Under the pieces are notes generated by a model that was not told the origin of the DNA, made no database searches, and saw only the letters and a program-made list of their open reading frames with translations. A stretch of 64,000 nucleotides of DNA from Photobacterium sp. CCB-ST2H9 (GTDB lineage: Bacteria > Pseudomonadota > Gammaproteobacteria > Enterobacterales > Vibrionaceae): assembly GCF_023151555.2 (NCBI RefSeq), contig NZ_CP100426.1, forward strand, positions 434,001 to 498,000. The letters are read 5' to 3'. This document shows, in pieces, positions 24,372 through 33,130 of the stretch. How positions within the stretch are numbered: the first letter of the stretch is position 1; every line of letters begins with the position of its first letter. Both the position numbers and the translations under genes were made by a program.

Positions 24372-26330
24372 ATGTCCAGTCGTATCCCTGTGTTTCTGCC
24401 CGTCAGTCTGGCTGTTGCAGCGGCAATCAGCGCATCAGCACAAGCGCAAGAGCAGAATGCGTACACAGAAACCATGGTCGTGACCGCTTCTGGTTTTGAG
24501 CAGGTTCAGACCGACGCCCCGGCAAGTATCAGTGTGATCACCCGTGATGATCTTGAAAAACGTTATTACCGGGACCTCACAGATGCATTGCGGGATGTAC
24601 CGGGTGTGGTCGTGACTGGCGGTGGTGGCAATACTGACATCAGTATTCGGGGAATGGGGGCGAAATATACGCTCATTCTGGTGGACGGTAAGCGTCAGAG
24701 TTCACGTCAGACCCGCCCGAACAGTGACAGCTCTGGTATTGAACAGGGTTGGGTACCACCGCTTCAGGCCATTGAGCGTATTGAAGTGATTCGTGGCCCG
24801 ATGTCGACGCTGTACGGTTCTGATGCCATCGGCGGTGTCATCAATATTATTACCCGTAAATTTGAACAAACATGGGCGGGGAATGTTCAGCTCGACACGA
24901 TCTTTCAGGAAAACCGGAAGTCCGGGGATCAGAACAGTGCAAACTTCTTTTTGAATGGTCCGTTAGGCAGCGACAAGCTGGGCATGCAGTTGTACGGTCA
25001 GGTGACACAACGTGATGAAGACGAAATCCCTCACGGTTTTGAAGACAAAGATCTGCGAAGCGTCACTTCCAAGCTGCTGTACAGCCTGAACGACAACCAC
25101 GATCTGACGCTGGAGCTGGGTGCATCTGAGCAGAACCGCACCGGGACCGTCGGAAAATCTGTGCCAACAGAAGGCTGCCGCGGCGGATGTGAAGATTCCG
25201 AAGATGAGTATCGTCGCACGTATGCTGCTTTAACCCATCAGGGAAACTGGGAGTTTGCAACGTCGACCACGGATATCCAGCGTGAAATCAATAAAAACTA
25301 CAGTCGTCAGATTGAGGAAGTGAATACACTGGCAAAAACCAGCTGGGTGATCCCGGTCAGCAATCATCTTCTGGTGACCGGGGCTGAGTTTAACTATGCA
25401 GAGCTGGATGACCAAACTACGAATCAGGTCTCGGACCGGACCCATATCAGCAATCAGCAATGGGCGGTGTTCCTGGAAGATGAATGGCGTCTGAGCGACA
25501 GTTTCTCACTGACATTAGGGGGACGGGTTGACGATGATGAGAATTTCGGCAGTCATTTCAGTCCGAGAGCTTATGGTGTCTGGCGTGCAACGGATGACTG
25601 GACGTTCAAAGGCGGTGTGTCAACGGGCTACCGTTCTCCCACGCTGCGTGATATTACGCCAGACTGGGGGCGTGTGAGCCGGGGCGGAAATATTTACGGG
25701 AACCCGGATCTGAAGCCGGAAACCTCCGTCAATACAGAACTGGCGATGATTTATTCCTCACTGGAGAACACGGTGTTCAGCCTGACGGTGTTCTATAACC
25801 AGTTTGAAGACAAAATTACCCGTGTGACTTGTCCTGCATCGATTTGTACTGACGGGCCAAACCAGTTTGGTGCTGATCCGACTTATCAGGTCAACATCGA
25901 TGAAGCGACCACCCAAGGGGTTGAGCTGAGCTATGCGACGTATCTGACAGAAAGTCTGCGGGCGAATGCAAGCTATACGTATACCGATTCAGAACAGAAG
26001 TCTGGCGAGTACAAAGGCCGGCCACTGAACCAGTTGCCTGTTCATTTGGCAACGTTGGGCACAGACTGGCAGGCAACGGATAAACTGAGCCAATGGTTGA
26101 AAGTGACTTACCGTGGTAAAGAGAATGATCCGGTGACCACGCCGTCCAGTTCAACCATCACAGAGCCAGCCTATACTTTCGTGGATTTAGGTATTGGTTA
26201 TCAGCTGACGGATCAGGCGAAGCTGAAGGCTGCGGTATACAACGTATTCGATAAAGAAGTGACTTATGAAGATCACGAGTATATTGAAGACGGACGCCGT
26301 TACTGGCTGGGTCTGGATATCGCTTTCTGA
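24372..26330 (+). CDS. irgA: TonB-dependent siderophore receptor, IrgA-like
   Basis: A 652-residue outer-membrane receptor starting at ATG 24372 (GGAGAG upstream); a TTG one codon earlier is less likely. The length equals V. cholerae IrgA. It has a signal peptide (about 1-25, AQA cleavage), a TonB box-like TETMVVTAS and a plug domain with DVPGVVVTGGGGNTDISIRG, IRGPMSTLYGSDAIGGVINI. The 22-strand barrel ends in the terminal Phe of LGLDIAF. IrgA imports catecholate siderophores such as enterobactin and is induced by iron limitation. Location beside irgB and the Fur box supports the call; the ligand here is not proven. Confidence 0.9.
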   Translation: MSSRIPVFLPVSLAVAAAISASAQAQEQNAYTETMVVTASGFEQVQTDAPASISVITRDDLEKRYYRDLTDALRDVPGVVVTGGGGNTDISIRGMGAKYTLILVDGKRQSSRQTRPNSDSSGIEQGWVPPLQAIERIEVIRGPMSTLYGSDAIGGVINIITRKFEQTWAGNVQLDTIFQENRKSGDQNSANFFLNGPLGSDKLGMQLYGQVTQRDEDEIPHGFEDKDLRSVTSKLLYSLNDNHDLTLELGASEQNRTGTVGKSVPTEGCRGGCEDSEDEYRRTYAALTHQGNWEFATSTTDIQREINKNYSRQIEEVNTLAKTSWVIPVSNHLLVTGAEFNYAELDDQTTNQVSDRTHISNQQWAVFLEDEWRLSDSFSLTLGGRVDDDENFGSHFSPRAYGVWRATDDWTFKGGVSTGYRSPTLRDITPDWGRVSRGGNIYGNPDLKPETSVNTELAMIYSSLENTVFSLTVFYNQFEDKITRVTCPASICTDGPNQFGADPTYQVNIDEATTQGVELSYATYLTESLRANASYTYTDSEQKSGEYKGRPLNQLPVHLATLGTDWQATDKLSQWLKVTYRGKENDPVTTPSSSTITEPAYTFVDLGIGYQLTDQAKLKAAVYNVFDKEVTYEDHEYIEDGRRYWLGLDIAF

Positions 26331-26383
26331 GCCCATTGACGGGTTCTAATGCCTTGAAATCAAGTCATGGTCAAGCCTGAGAA

Positions 26384-26395
26384 GTATGGTATAAT
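26384..26395 (+). promoter_or_regulatory. Extended -10 promoter for the second helicase gene
   Basis: TGGTATAAT (26387-26395) is an exact extended -10 element; only a weak -35 (TGGTCA, 26368-26373) is present. It would start RNA near 26402, about 85 nt before the start codon. Confidence 0.6.
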
Positions 26396-26418
26396 CCGCC
26401 GCTAAATTTCATCCCTGT

Positions 26419-26434
26419 TGTGAGCCATATCACA
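26419..26434. promoter_or_regulatory. CRP site in the helicase leader
   Basis: TGTGAGCCATATCACA is a perfect TGTGA-N6-TCACA CRP core. It lies just downstream of the predicted transcription start, a position that usually represses. It also falls inside an RNA stem formed by ATCCC/GTTG and CAAC/GGGAT (about 26411-26450). Confidence 0.65.
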
Positions 26435-26486
26435 GGTGTGCAACGGGGATTTTCATTGTGTTTGAGCGTTTTACCGGAGCAATACT

Positions 26487-27824
26487 TTGCACTTTAAAGA
26501 TCTTGGGCTTGACCAGCGACTGTTGAAAAAATTGAATCACATGGCCTTTGAGCGGGCGACGGAGATCCAGCAACAAGCGATTCCCGTAGCGATTGCAGGA
26601 AAGGACTTGCTGGCTTCCTCGAAGACCGGTTCCGGTAAAACACTGGCATTTCTGTTACCTGCGATGCAGCGCATGTATCGTGGCAAACCTTTCACCAAGC
26701 GTGATCCGCGTGTTGTGATCCTGGCGCCAACCCGTGAACTGGCCAAGCAGGTTTATGCACAACTGCGTATGCTGAATGCCGGTACACCTTACGATGGCGC
26801 ATTAATTGTGGGTGGTGAAAACTTCAATGACCAGGTGAAAGCCTTGCGTAAAGACCCGATGTTCGTAGTGGCGACACCGGGACGTCTGGCTGATCATCTG
26901 GAGCATAAAAGTACTTATCTGAACGGTCTGGAAATGCTGATTCTGGATGAAGCAGACCGGATGCTGGATCTGGGGTTTGCACCTCAGCTGCGTAAAATTC
27001 ATCAGGCCGCCGATCACCGCAGCCGTCAGACCATGATGTTCTCCGCAACGCTGGATGATCCGCAAGTGATCGACATCGCTTCAGAAATGCTGAAAGACCC
27101 GAAACGTATCGCGGTTGGCCATGCGGCACAGGAACATGGTGATATTGAGCAGCGGTTTATGCTGTGTGATCACCTGGATCATAAGCAAGCGATCCTTGAT
27201 CGTCTGCTGGAGCAGGAAAATTATGATCAGGTGATTATCTTTACGGCAACTCGGGAAGATACGGATCGCCTGACTGCTTTGCTGAACGAGCGCAAACTGA
27301 AAGCAGTTGCGCTGAGCGGGAATCTGACTCAGCCTCAGCGAAACAGCATCATGAGCCAGTTCGAACGCAATGTACATAAGATTCTGGTGACAACAGATGT
27401 TGCATCACGGGGTCTGGACATCAGCAAAGTCTCGCATGTGATTAACTTCGATATGCCGAAGCACGCTGAAGAATATGTTCACCGGATTGGCCGGACTGGT
27501 CGTGCGGGCAACAAGGGTGATGCGGTGTCTCTGGTAGGCCCGAAAGACTGGAAGAGTTTCAAGAGCGTTGAAGCTTTCCTGCAGAAAAAAATCACTTTCA
27601 CGGCGCTTGAAGGGCTGGCAGGTAAGTTTAAAGGGCTGAAACCAGCGCCGAAAAAGAAATTTACGCCGAAGAAAAATACGAACGCTAAGCCTCAGCAAGC
27701 TGAACGTAAAGTGGCGGCGAAACCGAAGAAGAAACTGGATAAGCGCTTTTACGACAATATGGCCGTCGGCGATAACGTCTTCATGCCGAAGAAGAAAAAA
27801 CCGGCCGTGCCTTCGGAAGATTAA
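26487..27824 (+). CDS. DEAD-box RNA helicase with TTG start
   Basis: A 445-residue DEAD-box helicase. Motifs are TEIQQQAIP (25-33), SKTGSGKT Walker A (45-52), PTRELA (81-86), DEAD (154-157), SAT in MFSATLDD, ATDVASRGLD-type motif V (here TTDVASRGLD) and HRIGRTGRAG. The Lys-rich tail (about 380-445) would bind RNA. The start is TTG with GGAG 7 nt upstream; no ATG is available before the Q motif. The length fits SrmB, but the sequence differs enough that I do not assign a symbol. The leader has a hairpin and a CRP site, suggesting regulated expression. Confidence 0.9.
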   Translation: MHFKDLGLDQRLLKKLNHMAFERATEIQQQAIPVAIAGKDLLASSKTGSGKTLAFLLPAMQRMYRGKPFTKRDPRVVILAPTRELAKQVYAQLRMLNAGTPYDGALIVGGENFNDQVKALRKDPMFVVATPGRLADHLEHKSTYLNGLEMLILDEADRMLDLGFAPQLRKIHQAADHRSRQTMMFSATLDDPQVIDIASEMLKDPKRIAVGHAAQEHGDIEQRFMLCDHLDHKQAILDRLLEQENYDQVIIFTATREDTDRLTALLNERKLKAVALSGNLTQPQRNSIMSQFERNVHKILVTTDVASRGLDISKVSHVINFDMPKHAEEYVHRIGRTGRAGNKGDAVSLVGPKDWKSFKSVEAFLQKKITFTALEGLAGKFKGLKPAPKKKFTPKKNTNAKPQQAERKVAAKPKKKLDKRFYDNMAVGDNVFMPKKKKPAVPSED

Positions 27825-27851
27825 GGTGCAAAACGCCGGTGATGGAATCGC

Positions 27852-27882
27852 AACAGGCCAGCAATTGCTGGCCTGTTTTTTT
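27852..27882 (+). terminator. Rho-independent terminator after helicase
   Basis: A perfect 11-bp stem, AACAGGCCAGC at 27852-27862 with 27867-27877, AATT loop and a T run. It separates convergent genes. Confidence 0.92.
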
Positions 27883-27899
27883 AGGGTACAAGCAGTGAT

Positions 27900-29057
27900 T
27901 TAGCCGTGAGGTTTCGAGAGATGCTCCACGATTGCTTTGACAAAGCGTGCCGCTTCACCGCCAGTACAGGCTCTGTGGTCGAACGTCACTGACAGTGGCA
28001 TCGCTCTGACAGAAACCGGTTTGTTGTTCACCAGAATCAACTTCTCAATGAGACGTCCGGCACCCACAATGGCAACCTGAGGCGGCGTCACTACCGGCGT
28101 GGCATAAATGCCGGCAATTGCCCCGAAATTAGACAGCGTAATGGTGGCGTGCTGGAATTCCTCCCGGCCGACCTTTCTGGACCGAACGCTTTCGGCCGTT
28201 TCGTTAATCCATTGGCGAATGGCTTTCGGATTCAGACTGCCGGCATCTTTCAGGACCGGTACATAGAGCCCGTGCGAGCTGTCGACAGCAATCCCGATGT
28301 TGACTTTGTGATGGACGCAACGGGTCATGGTTTCAGCATCAAACCAGGCGTTCATTGCCGGTTCCTGTTCACAGGCACTGACCACAGCCTGAATCAAACG
28401 CGCTGTAATGTCTTCCCCTTTGGGCCACTTATCCAGCAAGGCTTCCTCTGTGATTGTGACCGCAGCGATTTGCTGGTGGGATTCCGTCATGCTGCCGACC
28501 ATTGTGCGGCGGGCACCTTTCAGGACTTCCGTTCCGGGTAACTGTTGATCACAGGCATGATAGACATCAGCTTCAATAATGATGCCATCAGGACCACTGC
28601 CAGTGATTTTCTGGAGGTTTACACCGAGTTTCTGGGCCAGTGCGCGCGCAGAAGGCAGGGCACTGATATGCTCCCCGGAAGGTTTCACCTGGCTGCCTAC
28701 CCAGAATTCATCCACATTCACACTATGTGACTGGTGAGAGACGCTCCCAACGACCGTGGCTGCATCGGCCCGCTGCTTGCTTTTGGCTTCTTGTTTTTCC
28801 TGATTCCCAGGATCGGCAGAATTGGTTTCGTCGATTTCCATCAGCAGGCTGCCGATAGAAATTACATCCCCTTCATTACCGTGCCGGCTGACGATGGTGC
28901 CGCTGTACGGCGCAGGTACTTCGACCGTCGCTTTGGCTGTTTCGACCGTCAGGACAACCTGATCAACTTCGACAACGTCGCCGACTTTCACATGCCATTC
29001 GATAATTTCAGATTCAGCGAGTCCTTCACCAAGATCCGGTAAGGTAAAAGATTTCAT
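27900..29057 (-). CDS. 2-oxoacid dehydrogenase E2 (dihydrolipoyl acyltransferase), branched-chain type
   Basis: A 385-residue E2 core subunit. The start is ATG 29057 (GGAGGGG upstream), overlapping the E1 beta stop by 4 bp (ATGA). It has one lipoyl domain (1-77) with Lys42 in VETAKATVEV, a peripheral-subunit binding domain (about 130-165, SARALAQKLGVNLQKITGSGPDG) and the acyltransferase domain. DLGEGLAESEIIEW at the N-terminus is typical of branched-chain E2. The active-site motif reads DHRACTGGEAARF where most E2s have DHRXXDG. It transfers acyl groups to CoA. An acetoin or pyruvate role cannot be excluded. Confidence 0.9.
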   Translation of the reverse strand: MKSFTLPDLGEGLAESEIIEWHVKVGDVVEVDQVVLTVETAKATVEVPAPYSGTIVSRHGNEGDVISIGSLLMEIDETNSADPGNQEKQEAKSKQRADAATVVGSVSHQSHSVNVDEFWVGSQVKPSGEHISALPSARALAQKLGVNLQKITGSGPDGIIIEADVYHACDQQLPGTEVLKGARRTMVGSMTESHQQIAAVTITEEALLDKWPKGEDITARLIQAVVSACEQEPAMNAWFDAETMTRCVHHKVNIGIAVDSSHGLYVPVLKDAGSLNPKAIRQWINETAESVRSRKVGREEFQHATITLSNFGAIAGIYATPVVTPPQVAIVGAGRLIEKLILVNNKPVSVRAMPLSVTFDHRACTGGEAARFVKAIVEHLSKPHG

Positions 29058-30037
29058 TTCCACCCCTCCACAAGTTGTTTGGCCGCAATGACAATGTCGT
29101 CTTTATTAATCATGAAATAGTCTTCATTGCGGTAGTACGGCATGACTGTGTCCATTCCTGTGACGCGAACAGGCGGTGCTTTGAGCAGACACATTGCTTT
29201 TTCTGAGACTTGAGCAATCAGTTCAGCACCAACCCCACAGGTTTTGCTGGCTTCATGAACGACCAGAAGCCGTCCGGTTTTTTCAAGTGAGGCCACAATG
29301 GTATTGATGTCAATCGGCTTGATAGATGCCAGATCAATCACTTCAGCTTCGATGCCCATTTTGGACAATTCATTGACAGCCTGAAGAGATTCAACGACGC
29401 ATGCACCCCAGGTCACCAGGGTTAAATCACGGCCCTTGCGAAGCGTGAAACAGGTGTCCAGCGGCAGCGCTTCACCATTGTCGATCACCTCTGACTTCAC
29501 CGTACGATAGATGCGTTTCGGCTCAAAAAACATCACGGGATCGTTACTGCGAATCGCAGCCAGCAGTAAGCCGTAGGCTCTTTTGGGGGAGGATGGAATC
29601 ACGACTTTTAAACCCGGAGTATGCGCAAAAATTGCTTCAATACTCTCGGAGTGGTGCTCTGGTGCGTGAATACCGCCGCCAAAGGGGGCACGGAAAACTG
29701 CAGGGCACGAGAGACGTCCCCTTGTTCTGTTTCTCAGGCGGGCCGCATGGCAAATCAGATGCTCCAGGGCAGGGAAGACAAACCCCTGAAACTGGAACTC
29801 TGCCACAGGCCTTAAACCCTGACTGGCCATTCCGACAGCGACGCCACCAATCAATGCTTCAGCAAGCGGGGTATCGATGACACGTTTGAGGCCATACTTT
29901 TGTTTGAGACCAACGGTGGCGCGGAAAACACCGCCATTGTCGCCGACGTCTTCGCCCAGCACGATAACATTCGGGTCTTTTTCCATTTCATGATGCAGGG
30001 CTAAATTGACTGCTTCCAGCATGGTAATCTCAGCCAT
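29054..30037 (-). CDS. 2-oxoacid dehydrogenase E1 beta subunit
   Basis: A 327-residue transketolase-like subunit starting at ATG 30037 behind AGGGAGGTCACC; an upstream in-frame extension is not protein-like. The N-terminal PYR domain has NVIVLGEDVGDNGGVFRAT, IDTPLAEALIGGVAVGMA and AEFQFQGFVFPALEHL. The C-terminal transketolase domain ends with PPVRVTGMDTVMPY. Paired with E1 alpha it forms the thiamine-diphosphate enzyme that decarboxylates a 2-oxoacid and acylates E2 lipoate. It overlaps the alpha gene by 8 bp and the E2 gene by 4 bp, so the operon is tightly coupled. Confidence 0.93.
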   Translation of the reverse strand: MAEITMLEAVNLALHHEMEKDPNVIVLGEDVGDNGGVFRATVGLKQKYGLKRVIDTPLAEALIGGVAVGMASQGLRPVAEFQFQGFVFPALEHLICHAARLRNRTRGRLSCPAVFRAPFGGGIHAPEHHSESIEAIFAHTPGLKVVIPSSPKRAYGLLLAAIRSNDPVMFFEPKRIYRTVKSEVIDNGEALPLDTCFTLRKGRDLTLVTWGACVVESLQAVNELSKMGIEAEVIDLASIKPIDINTIVASLEKTGRLLVVHEASKTCGVGAELIAQVSEKAMCLLKAPPVRVTGMDTVMPYYRNEDYFMINKDDIVIAAKQLVEGWK

Positions 30038-31118
30038 GGTGACCTCCCTGCATACGCATAGCTTTATTAATGATGGCATCTCGTTGCGGACGGATTTCCT
30101 CTGTCGGTTCTTCGTAAAGGAAATCAAACGCGGACTCAGGTGGCTGCGGCGTAATCGCAATATAACGTTCGACCGCTTTTTCGACTTCCTGACGGCAATG
30201 GGCCTGCCAGGCTTTTTCTTCTTCGTCTGACCATGCTCCCTGCGCCATTAAAAAGGTTTTCAGACGCTTAATGGGTTCATATTGCCAGGCTTGCTGAAGT
30301 TCATCTTCACTGCGATACCGGGTGGCATCATCGGCAGTTGTATGATCGCTCAGACGATAGCTGACGGCTTCGATCAGGGTTGCTCCTTTCCCTTTCCGGG
30401 CACGGTCCAGACTTTTCATGATGGCGTCGTACATAGCAATAATGTCGTTACCATCGACTGTGATACCGGGAATACCGGCACCTTTCGCTTTGTCGGAGAG
30501 GAACTCTGCACCACACTGCAATTTCCGGGGAACAGAAATGGCCCATTGGTTGTTGTTAATCACAAAGACCAGCGGGATGTTCCAGGCGCCGGCACAGTTG
30601 ATCGACTCCAGAAAATCTCCTTTTGAGGTACCACCGTCACCACAGGTCACTAATGCAGCATGGTGATCGCCCTGAATTTTCAGGGCTGCTGCAACGCCAA
30701 CTGCGTGCGTACATTGGGTTGCAATCGGCACACAGAAGGGCAGGTCGCGGCAGTGTCGGTCATCAAAGGCAAAATCACTCCCCCGTTCATCGCCGCCCCA
30801 GTATTGCAGGTTCTTTTCCATCGCTATCCCACGTGCCCACATGGCAGGCATATCCCGGTAATAGGGAATGAATACATCGTCTTTCTTCAGCGCGCGGCCC
30901 ATCGCAATCCCAATGGCTTCAGAGCCCAGATGAGAAGGATAAGTGCCCAGTTTCCCGGTACGCTGAAGTGCGACTGCTTTGTTGTCATAAACCCTGGTCA
31001 GCACCATATCTCGGTAGAAACCCTGCAGAGTCACAATATCTGCCCAAGCCGGTAGCGGCGCAGTCAGTTGTCCCTGAAAGTCTAAATATCGGTGCATACT
31101 TAAGGCTTGAACATTCAT
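30030..31118 (-). CDS. 2-oxoacid dehydrogenase E1 alpha subunit
   Basis: A 362-residue E1 alpha from ATG 31118 (AAGGAGCTTGAT upstream). It has YRDMVLTRVYDNKAVALQRTG at the N-terminus, GDGGTSKGDF for thiamine-diphosphate/Mg binding, and the phosphorylation-loop-like SYRLSDHTTADDATRYRS. It decarboxylates a 2-oxoacid, probably a branched-chain one from Val, Leu or Ile breakdown. First gene of the alpha-beta-E2 operon. No lipoamide dehydrogenase (E3) gene is in the operon, so the complex must borrow one encoded elsewhere. Confidence 0.93.
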   Translation of the reverse strand: MNVQALSMHRYLDFQGQLTAPLPAWADIVTLQGFYRDMVLTRVYDNKAVALQRTGKLGTYPSHLGSEAIGIAMGRALKKDDVFIPYYRDMPAMWARGIAMEKNLQYWGGDERGSDFAFDDRHCRDLPFCVPIATQCTHAVGVAAALKIQGDHHAALVTCGDGGTSKGDFLESINCAGAWNIPLVFVINNNQWAISVPRKLQCGAEFLSDKAKGAGIPGITVDGNDIIAMYDAIMKSLDRARKGKGATLIEAVSYRLSDHTTADDATRYRSEDELQQAWQYEPIKRLKTFLMAQGAWSDEEEKAWQAHCRQEVEKAVERYIAITPQPPESAFDFLYEEPTEEIRPQRDAIINKAMRMQGGHHG

Positions 31119-31361
31119 ATCAAGCTCCTTTTCCAGCTGCTCTGAATGATTGAGCAGCAAATTCATAGTGGTTGATAGCTAATTGCCGACGTTGCATAGT
31201 ATGTGTTTGTAAATTCTTGGTTTGCTAAACACTTCTAATTGTAATCAAAGTGTTAAAACTTGCTTCAGAGGCAGGTGGTGAACTAAGTAAAGAATTCGGT
31301 ACAGCCTGAATTTTGCTAGTGAATTGTGCTGGTATTTGGACAACGTAAGGGAGATTTTCGG

Positions 31362-31808
31362 ATGAAGCTGATAGGAATTGCCAGACGAAAAGCGTCACGT
31401 GCTGCAATGGAAGAACTGGAACAAATTAATGTATCGCAGGAAAATGGGGTCAAAGGAGATTTTCGTGGTAAACCTGGGAAACGTCAGGTAACTGTGCTGA
31501 GTCTGGACTCCTGGCTGGATGCATGCAAAGAAGTCGGAGAGCGTTTGCCATGGACCATTCGCCGGGCAAATCTACTGGTGGAGGGGACGCGTTTTTCAGA
31601 GGCCAATGTTGGTGATGTGATCACGATTGGAACATTGCGTTTGCAGATTACCCGGGAGACCGATCCTTGCCCGCGTATGGATGAACAGTTTCAGGGGATG
31701 ACACAGGCGCTGATGCCGGAATGGCGTGGTGGCGTATGTTGCCGCGTGCTTTCCGCCGGGGATATCAAGCTGGGTGACGACGTTTTAGTTGAGGCTTCCG
31801 GCAGTTAA
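31362..31808 (+). CDS. MOSC-domain protein
   Basis: A 148-residue protein that is essentially one MOSC domain, the beta-rich fold named after the C-terminus of molybdenum cofactor sulfurases. It has the conserved GDFRGKPGKRQVTVL start, GDVITIG and the conserved cysteine in TDPCPRMDEQFQG. Stand-alone MOSC proteins are thought to handle sulfur or molybdenum cofactor, or detoxify N-hydroxylated compounds. The ATG at 31362 has GGGAG upstream; a longer in-frame start at 31326 is less supported. It is divergent from the 2-oxoacid dehydrogenase operon. Confidence 0.85.
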   Translation: MKLIGIARRKASRAAMEELEQINVSQENGVKGDFRGKPGKRQVTVLSLDSWLDACKEVGERLPWTIRRANLLVEGTRFSEANVGDVITIGTLRLQITRETDPCPRMDEQFQGMTQALMPEWRGGVCCRVLSAGDIKLGDDVLVEASGS

Positions 31809-31967
31809 ATTGCTGAATCATGTCAGCTTACTTTGTCTTAGTCCTGAGAAATCGCAGACTTTGAACATGATGTTGTGTGTATTTCACTCATACTTTGGAT
31901 AGTCGTACGGGCAGCAGATTCGGCACCGCAGCTTCCCGTGTTTTTTTACTGCCGGAAGTGAGTGAAA

Positions 31968-32426
31968 ATGAAGTTGTCACTGATTGTTTTTGTTGCCTGC
32001 TTTGCGGGCTCAGCCTGTTCTTCGCAGAACGCGAACATTTACGCGCAGCAGGAAAGGTACGTGCAGCAGACATGTTACAATCATTCAGTTGCTGATAATT
32101 ATGCCAATAATTTCAATGTGTTTCTTTCTGAGCGTAAAAAAGAGCTGAAAGTGCTGAAGCCGGAACTGACAACAGAGAATTACCGGCAACTTGACAGCGC
32201 ATTGAATCATTTTGCGGATTACTGGAAAACCCTGAACAAAGAACGGGATCTTGCATGTGAGCGGCAGGCAGCCTGTGAATTCATGCAAATGAAATCCCCT
32301 GAGATAAAACTCGCAGATGCTGAAATGTGTGATGGTTCTGAGTTCATGTATAGTGTCAGCAGAGCAAAAATTATCTCTTTCTTTAGTGATATCGAACGAT
32401 TACAGCTTCAGCGGACGGATTTTTAA
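31968..32426 (+). CDS. Exported small protein of unknown function, possible lipoprotein
   Basis: A protein of 152 residues from ATG 31968 (a GTG at 31962 is also possible; GGAAG lies upstream). It has a signal peptide of about 18 residues ending AGSAC. The Cys there could be lipidated, but Gly at -3 is poor for a lipobox. The mature part is helical and charged, with four further cysteines (CYNH, ACERQAACEF, MCDG) that could form two disulfides in the periplasm. No family is recognised. Confidence 0.7.
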   Translation: MKLSLIVFVACFAGSACSSQNANIYAQQERYVQQTCYNHSVADNYANNFNVFLSERKKELKVLKPELTTENYRQLDSALNHFADYWKTLNKERDLACERQAACEFMQMKSPEIKLADAEMCDGSEFMYSVSRAKIISFFSDIERLQLQRTDF

Positions 32427-32550
32427 CCGTAAAGGTAACAGGGCAGAGGTGTGTTGAGCTATATATTTGATGCCGCCATATGTTCGATATCATGGTCTGG
32501 CCTTTTATTCAGGTGTGATATACTGCCGGAAAGTTTCCGCCTGAGGGGTT

Positions 32551-32578
32551 TACTAACCGACTGAAAATTGGTTTAGTA
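32551..32578. promoter_or_regulatory. Inverted repeat upstream of trxC
   Basis: TACTAACC at 32551-32558 and GGTTTAGTA at 32570-32578 form a near-perfect inverted repeat 10 bp before the trxC start. A candidate operator or RNA hairpin overlapping the ribosome-binding region. Confidence 0.35.
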
Positions 32579-32587
32579 TCAAGAAAA

Positions 32588-33016
32588 ATGCCGAGTTTTA
32601 ATGTGTGCTGTCCGCACTGTCAGCAAAAAGTGACTTTACAAATCACTTCTTTATCAAACACCGCCTCCTGTCCGCATTGTTCCAAAGCTGTTTTAGATGG
32701 CAGGCCGGTTGAAGCAGACAGTCACAACTTTACAGCTTTGATTCAAAGTCCTAAGCCTGTTGTGGTGACATTTTGGGGTAATCACTGCGCTCCCTGTCAG
32801 GCATTTAAGCCTGTGGTCGAGCAAGTCGCCAAACAAAAGAAACAATACCGTTTTGCCCGTGTGAATGTGAATCAGCATCCTGAACTGGCAAAGCGATACC
32901 GGGTAAGAGGTGTTCCAACCGTTCTGGTTTTCAAAAAAGGAAAACAACAAGCGGCTTTGAACACTGCATTACGGAAACCAGCTTTTCTGAAGTGGCTGGA
33001 AGAGATACAGAACTGA
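32588..33016 (+). CDS. trxC: Thioredoxin 2 with CAPC active site
   Basis: A 142-residue TrxC-type thioredoxin that reduces cytoplasmic disulfides. The N-terminal zinc ribbon has Cys8/Cys11 (CPHC) and Cys28/Cys31 (CPHC). The thioredoxin fold has its active site at FWGNHCAPC, Cys67 and Cys70, with cis-Pro in VPTVLVF. Normal TrxC has WCGPC; here the Trp is His and the Gly is Ala. Both changes should alter redox potential and partner choice, but both catalytic Cys remain. The length fits E. coli TrxC (139). No clear Shine-Dalgarno precedes the ATG, only an AAGAAAA. Confidence 0.9.
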   Translation: MPSFNVCCPHCQQKVTLQITSLSNTASCPHCSKAVLDGRPVEADSHNFTALIQSPKPVVVTFWGNHCAPCQAFKPVVEQVAKQKKQYRFARVNVNQHPELAKRYRVRGVPTVLVFKKGKQQAALNTALRKPAFLKWLEEIQN

Positions 33017-33130
33017 ACACAGTGTTTATATATGCTGTTTAGGTTCATCAAGCCGTCATGCTGAAGTGGTTCACTACCCATCAGGCTGACAATTTATTTA
33101 TGTTATACAAAGATATGAAAGGAGGAACTT

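Noticed and set aside
31877..32095. Alternative frames around 31.9-32.1 kb
   Set aside because: Out of frame with the exported-protein gene, low-complexity and without ribosome sites.
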